Positions 62,869 through 64,000 of a DNA stretch of 64,000 bases are shown in pieces. Origin of the DNA: Alitta virens. Lineage: Eukaryota; Annelida; Polychaeta; Phyllodocida; Nereididae. The DNA lies in contig OW028580.1 in NCBI GenBank assembly GCA_932294295.1, forward strand, positions 9,143,374 to 9,207,373, in the 5' to 3' direction. The notes below the pieces were generated by a model, which saw only the letters and a program-made list of their open reading frames with translations, was not told the DNA's origin and ran no database searches. The stretch's first letter is position 1; the number at the start of each line of letters is the position of its first letter. A program made the position numbers and the translations under genes.

Positions 62869-64000
62869 TTGAGTTTGACAATTCTGAAATGTTCGATCAT
62901 TGAGTTTGACAATTCTGAGATGATCGATCATTGAGTCTGACTATTCTGAGTTGATCAGACATTCTGTTTGACCAATCTGAGTTAATCAAACATTCAGTCC
63001 AACCATTTTGGTTTGATTGAAAATTGAGTTTGACAATTCTGAAATGTTCGATCATTGAGTTTGACTATTCTGATTTGGTCAAACATTCAGTATGACCATT
63101 CTGAATTAATCAAACATTGAGTTCAACCATTTTGGTTTGAATGAAAATTGAGTTTGACAATTCTGAAATGTTCGATCATTGAGTTTGACAATTCTGAAAT
63201 GTTCGATCATTGAGTTTGACTATTCTGATTTGGTCAAACATTTAGTATGACCATTCTGAGCTAATCAAACATTGAGTCCAACCATTTTGTTTTGAATGAA
63301 AATTGAGTTTGACAATTCTGAAATGTTCGATCATTGAGTTTGACTATTCTGAGTTGATCAAACATTCAGTATGACCATTCTGAATTAATCAAACATTGAG
63401 TCCAACCATTTTGGTTTGAATGAAAATTGAGTTTGACAATTCTGAAATGTTCGATCATTGAGTTTGACAATTCTGAGATGATCGATCATTGAGTCTGACT
63501 ATTCTGAGTTGATCAAACATTCAGTATGACCATTCTGAGATAATCAAACATTGAGTCCAACCATTTTGGTTTGATTGAAAATTGAGTTTGACAATTCTGA
63601 AATGTTCGATCATTGAGTTTGACTATTCTGATTCGGTCAAACATTCAGTATGACCATTCTGAGATAATCAAACATTGAGTCCAACCATTTTGGTTTGAAT
63701 GAAAATTGAGTTTGACAATTCTGAAATGTTCGATCATTGAGTTTGACAATTCTGAGATGATCGATCATTGAGTCTGACTATTCTGAGTTGATCAGACATT
63801 CTGTTTGACCAATCTGAGTTAATCAAACATTCAGTCCAACCATTTTGGTTTGATTGAAAATTGAGTTTGACAATTCTGAAATGTTCGATCATTGAGTTTG
63901 AATATTCTGATTTGGTCAAACATTCAGTATGACCATTCTGAATTAATCAAACATTGAGTCCAACCATTTTGGTTTGAATGAAAATTGAGTTTGACAATTC
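62869..64000 (+). repeat. Second cassette copy and window edge
   Basis: The 713-bp cassette (62869-63581) is followed by AF(cggtc)G'H, ABCDE, AFGH with gaatattctg (63892-63922), and 16 bases of a further A monomer. The array plainly continues beyond 64000. The ABCDE plus AF(gaatattc) pair at 63706-63984 also occurs at 57977-58255. Confidence 0.9.

Larger units (their letters stand above)
1..64000 (+). repeat. 31-bp satellite array filling the entire window
   Basis: Every base can be assigned to a tandem 31-bp monomer, always in the same orientation. The window opens inside an A monomer (bases 1-25) and ends inside another (63985-64000), so the array continues on both sides. Monomers share a core around positions 9-18 (gac, then atTcTg) and vary mostly at positions 5-9 and 19-31. 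I parsed the array block by block from 119 to 63984 and counted 2,061 monomers. The indels found (nine -1 and eight +1 of two recurrent kinds, six other -1, two other +1, four -5) total -25, which matches the length exactly. No unique sequence, mobile element or gene interrupts it. Eukaryotic heterochromatin is an inference; the species and satellite name are unknown to me. Confidence 0.97.

Noticed and set aside
61505..63023. A further copy of the 1,519-bp unit of 5855-8892, because the spacing is also 49 monomers
   Set aside because: The block order and marker variants differ, so the equal length seems to be coincidence of adding 4- and 5-monomer blocks.
1..64000. CRISPR array
   Set aside because: Units are about 31 bp, but there are no unique spacers. 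Monomers abut head to tail and the variable parts recur in fixed families. No cas genes are present.
1..64000. Telomeric or rDNA/tRNA-type repeats
   Set aside because: No short telomere hexamer or heptamer arrays and no recognisable rRNA or tRNA sequence are seen. The 31-bp unit does not resemble them.
1..64000. The whole array as an assembly artefact from repeated joining of one read
   Set aside because: Copies carry distinct private variants, zones differ, and indel bookkeeping is consistent across long distances. Local copy-number errors among near-identical units such as 5855-8892 or 35269-41469 remain possible.

Overview
The whole window is one uninterrupted satellite DNA array. It holds about 2,064 complete copies, plus a partial copy at each end, of a 31-bp monomer, all head to tail in the same orientation. 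I see no protein-coding gene, tRNA, rRNA, transposon, CRISPR array or unique sequence. The DNA is AT-rich (about 32% G+C in the common monomers). A 64-kb satellite with nested higher-order structure points to a eukaryotic heterochromatic region such as a centromere, pericentromere, subtelomere or sex/B-chromosome block. I do not recognise the satellite and cannot name the species.

The array has several levels. Level 1 is the 31-bp monomer, which falls into about eight recurrent types (A, B, C/C', D, E, F, G, H) differing mainly in positions 5-9 and 19-31. Level 2 is a block grammar: monomers are grouped into 4-monomer (124 bp) and 5-monomer (155 bp) blocks. Each block opens with an A monomer and closes with an H/E monomer ending in gaatgaaaa or gattgaaaa. 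The main block forms are ABCDE, AFGH, AC'GH, AAFGH and ABCGE. Level 3 is strings of blocks copied as units: 27 monomers (837 bp), 41 (1,271 bp), 44 (1,364 bp), 49 (1,519 bp), 30 (930 bp), about 100 (3,100 bp) and 104 (3,224-bp offset).

Layout: 1-583 is the most irregular stretch. About 1-18.4 kb has its own private markers (a 1-bp deletion in A, a 1-bp insertion in H, gagactgac in C) and contains two 1,519-bp tandem copies at 5855-8892. About 18.4-29.3 kb is built around the 27-monomer unit. About 29.3-50.6 kb carries a new marker set (the H* monomer with ttttattgaacac, actatactg in F, gtgtccaacc in H) and most of the multi-kilobase duplications. About 50.6-64 kb mixes cassettes from the earlier zones and carries all four 5-bp deletions.

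Phase bookkeeping supports the parse. From 119 to 63984 there are 2,061 monomers, and the 29 indels I located sum to -25 bp, exactly the deviation from 2,061 x 31. The most useful observations are this nested architecture, the hybrid monomers that mark recombination junctions, and the short palindromes confined to particular monomer types. The only open reading frames of note are reverse-strand products of the repeat itself and are not called as genes.
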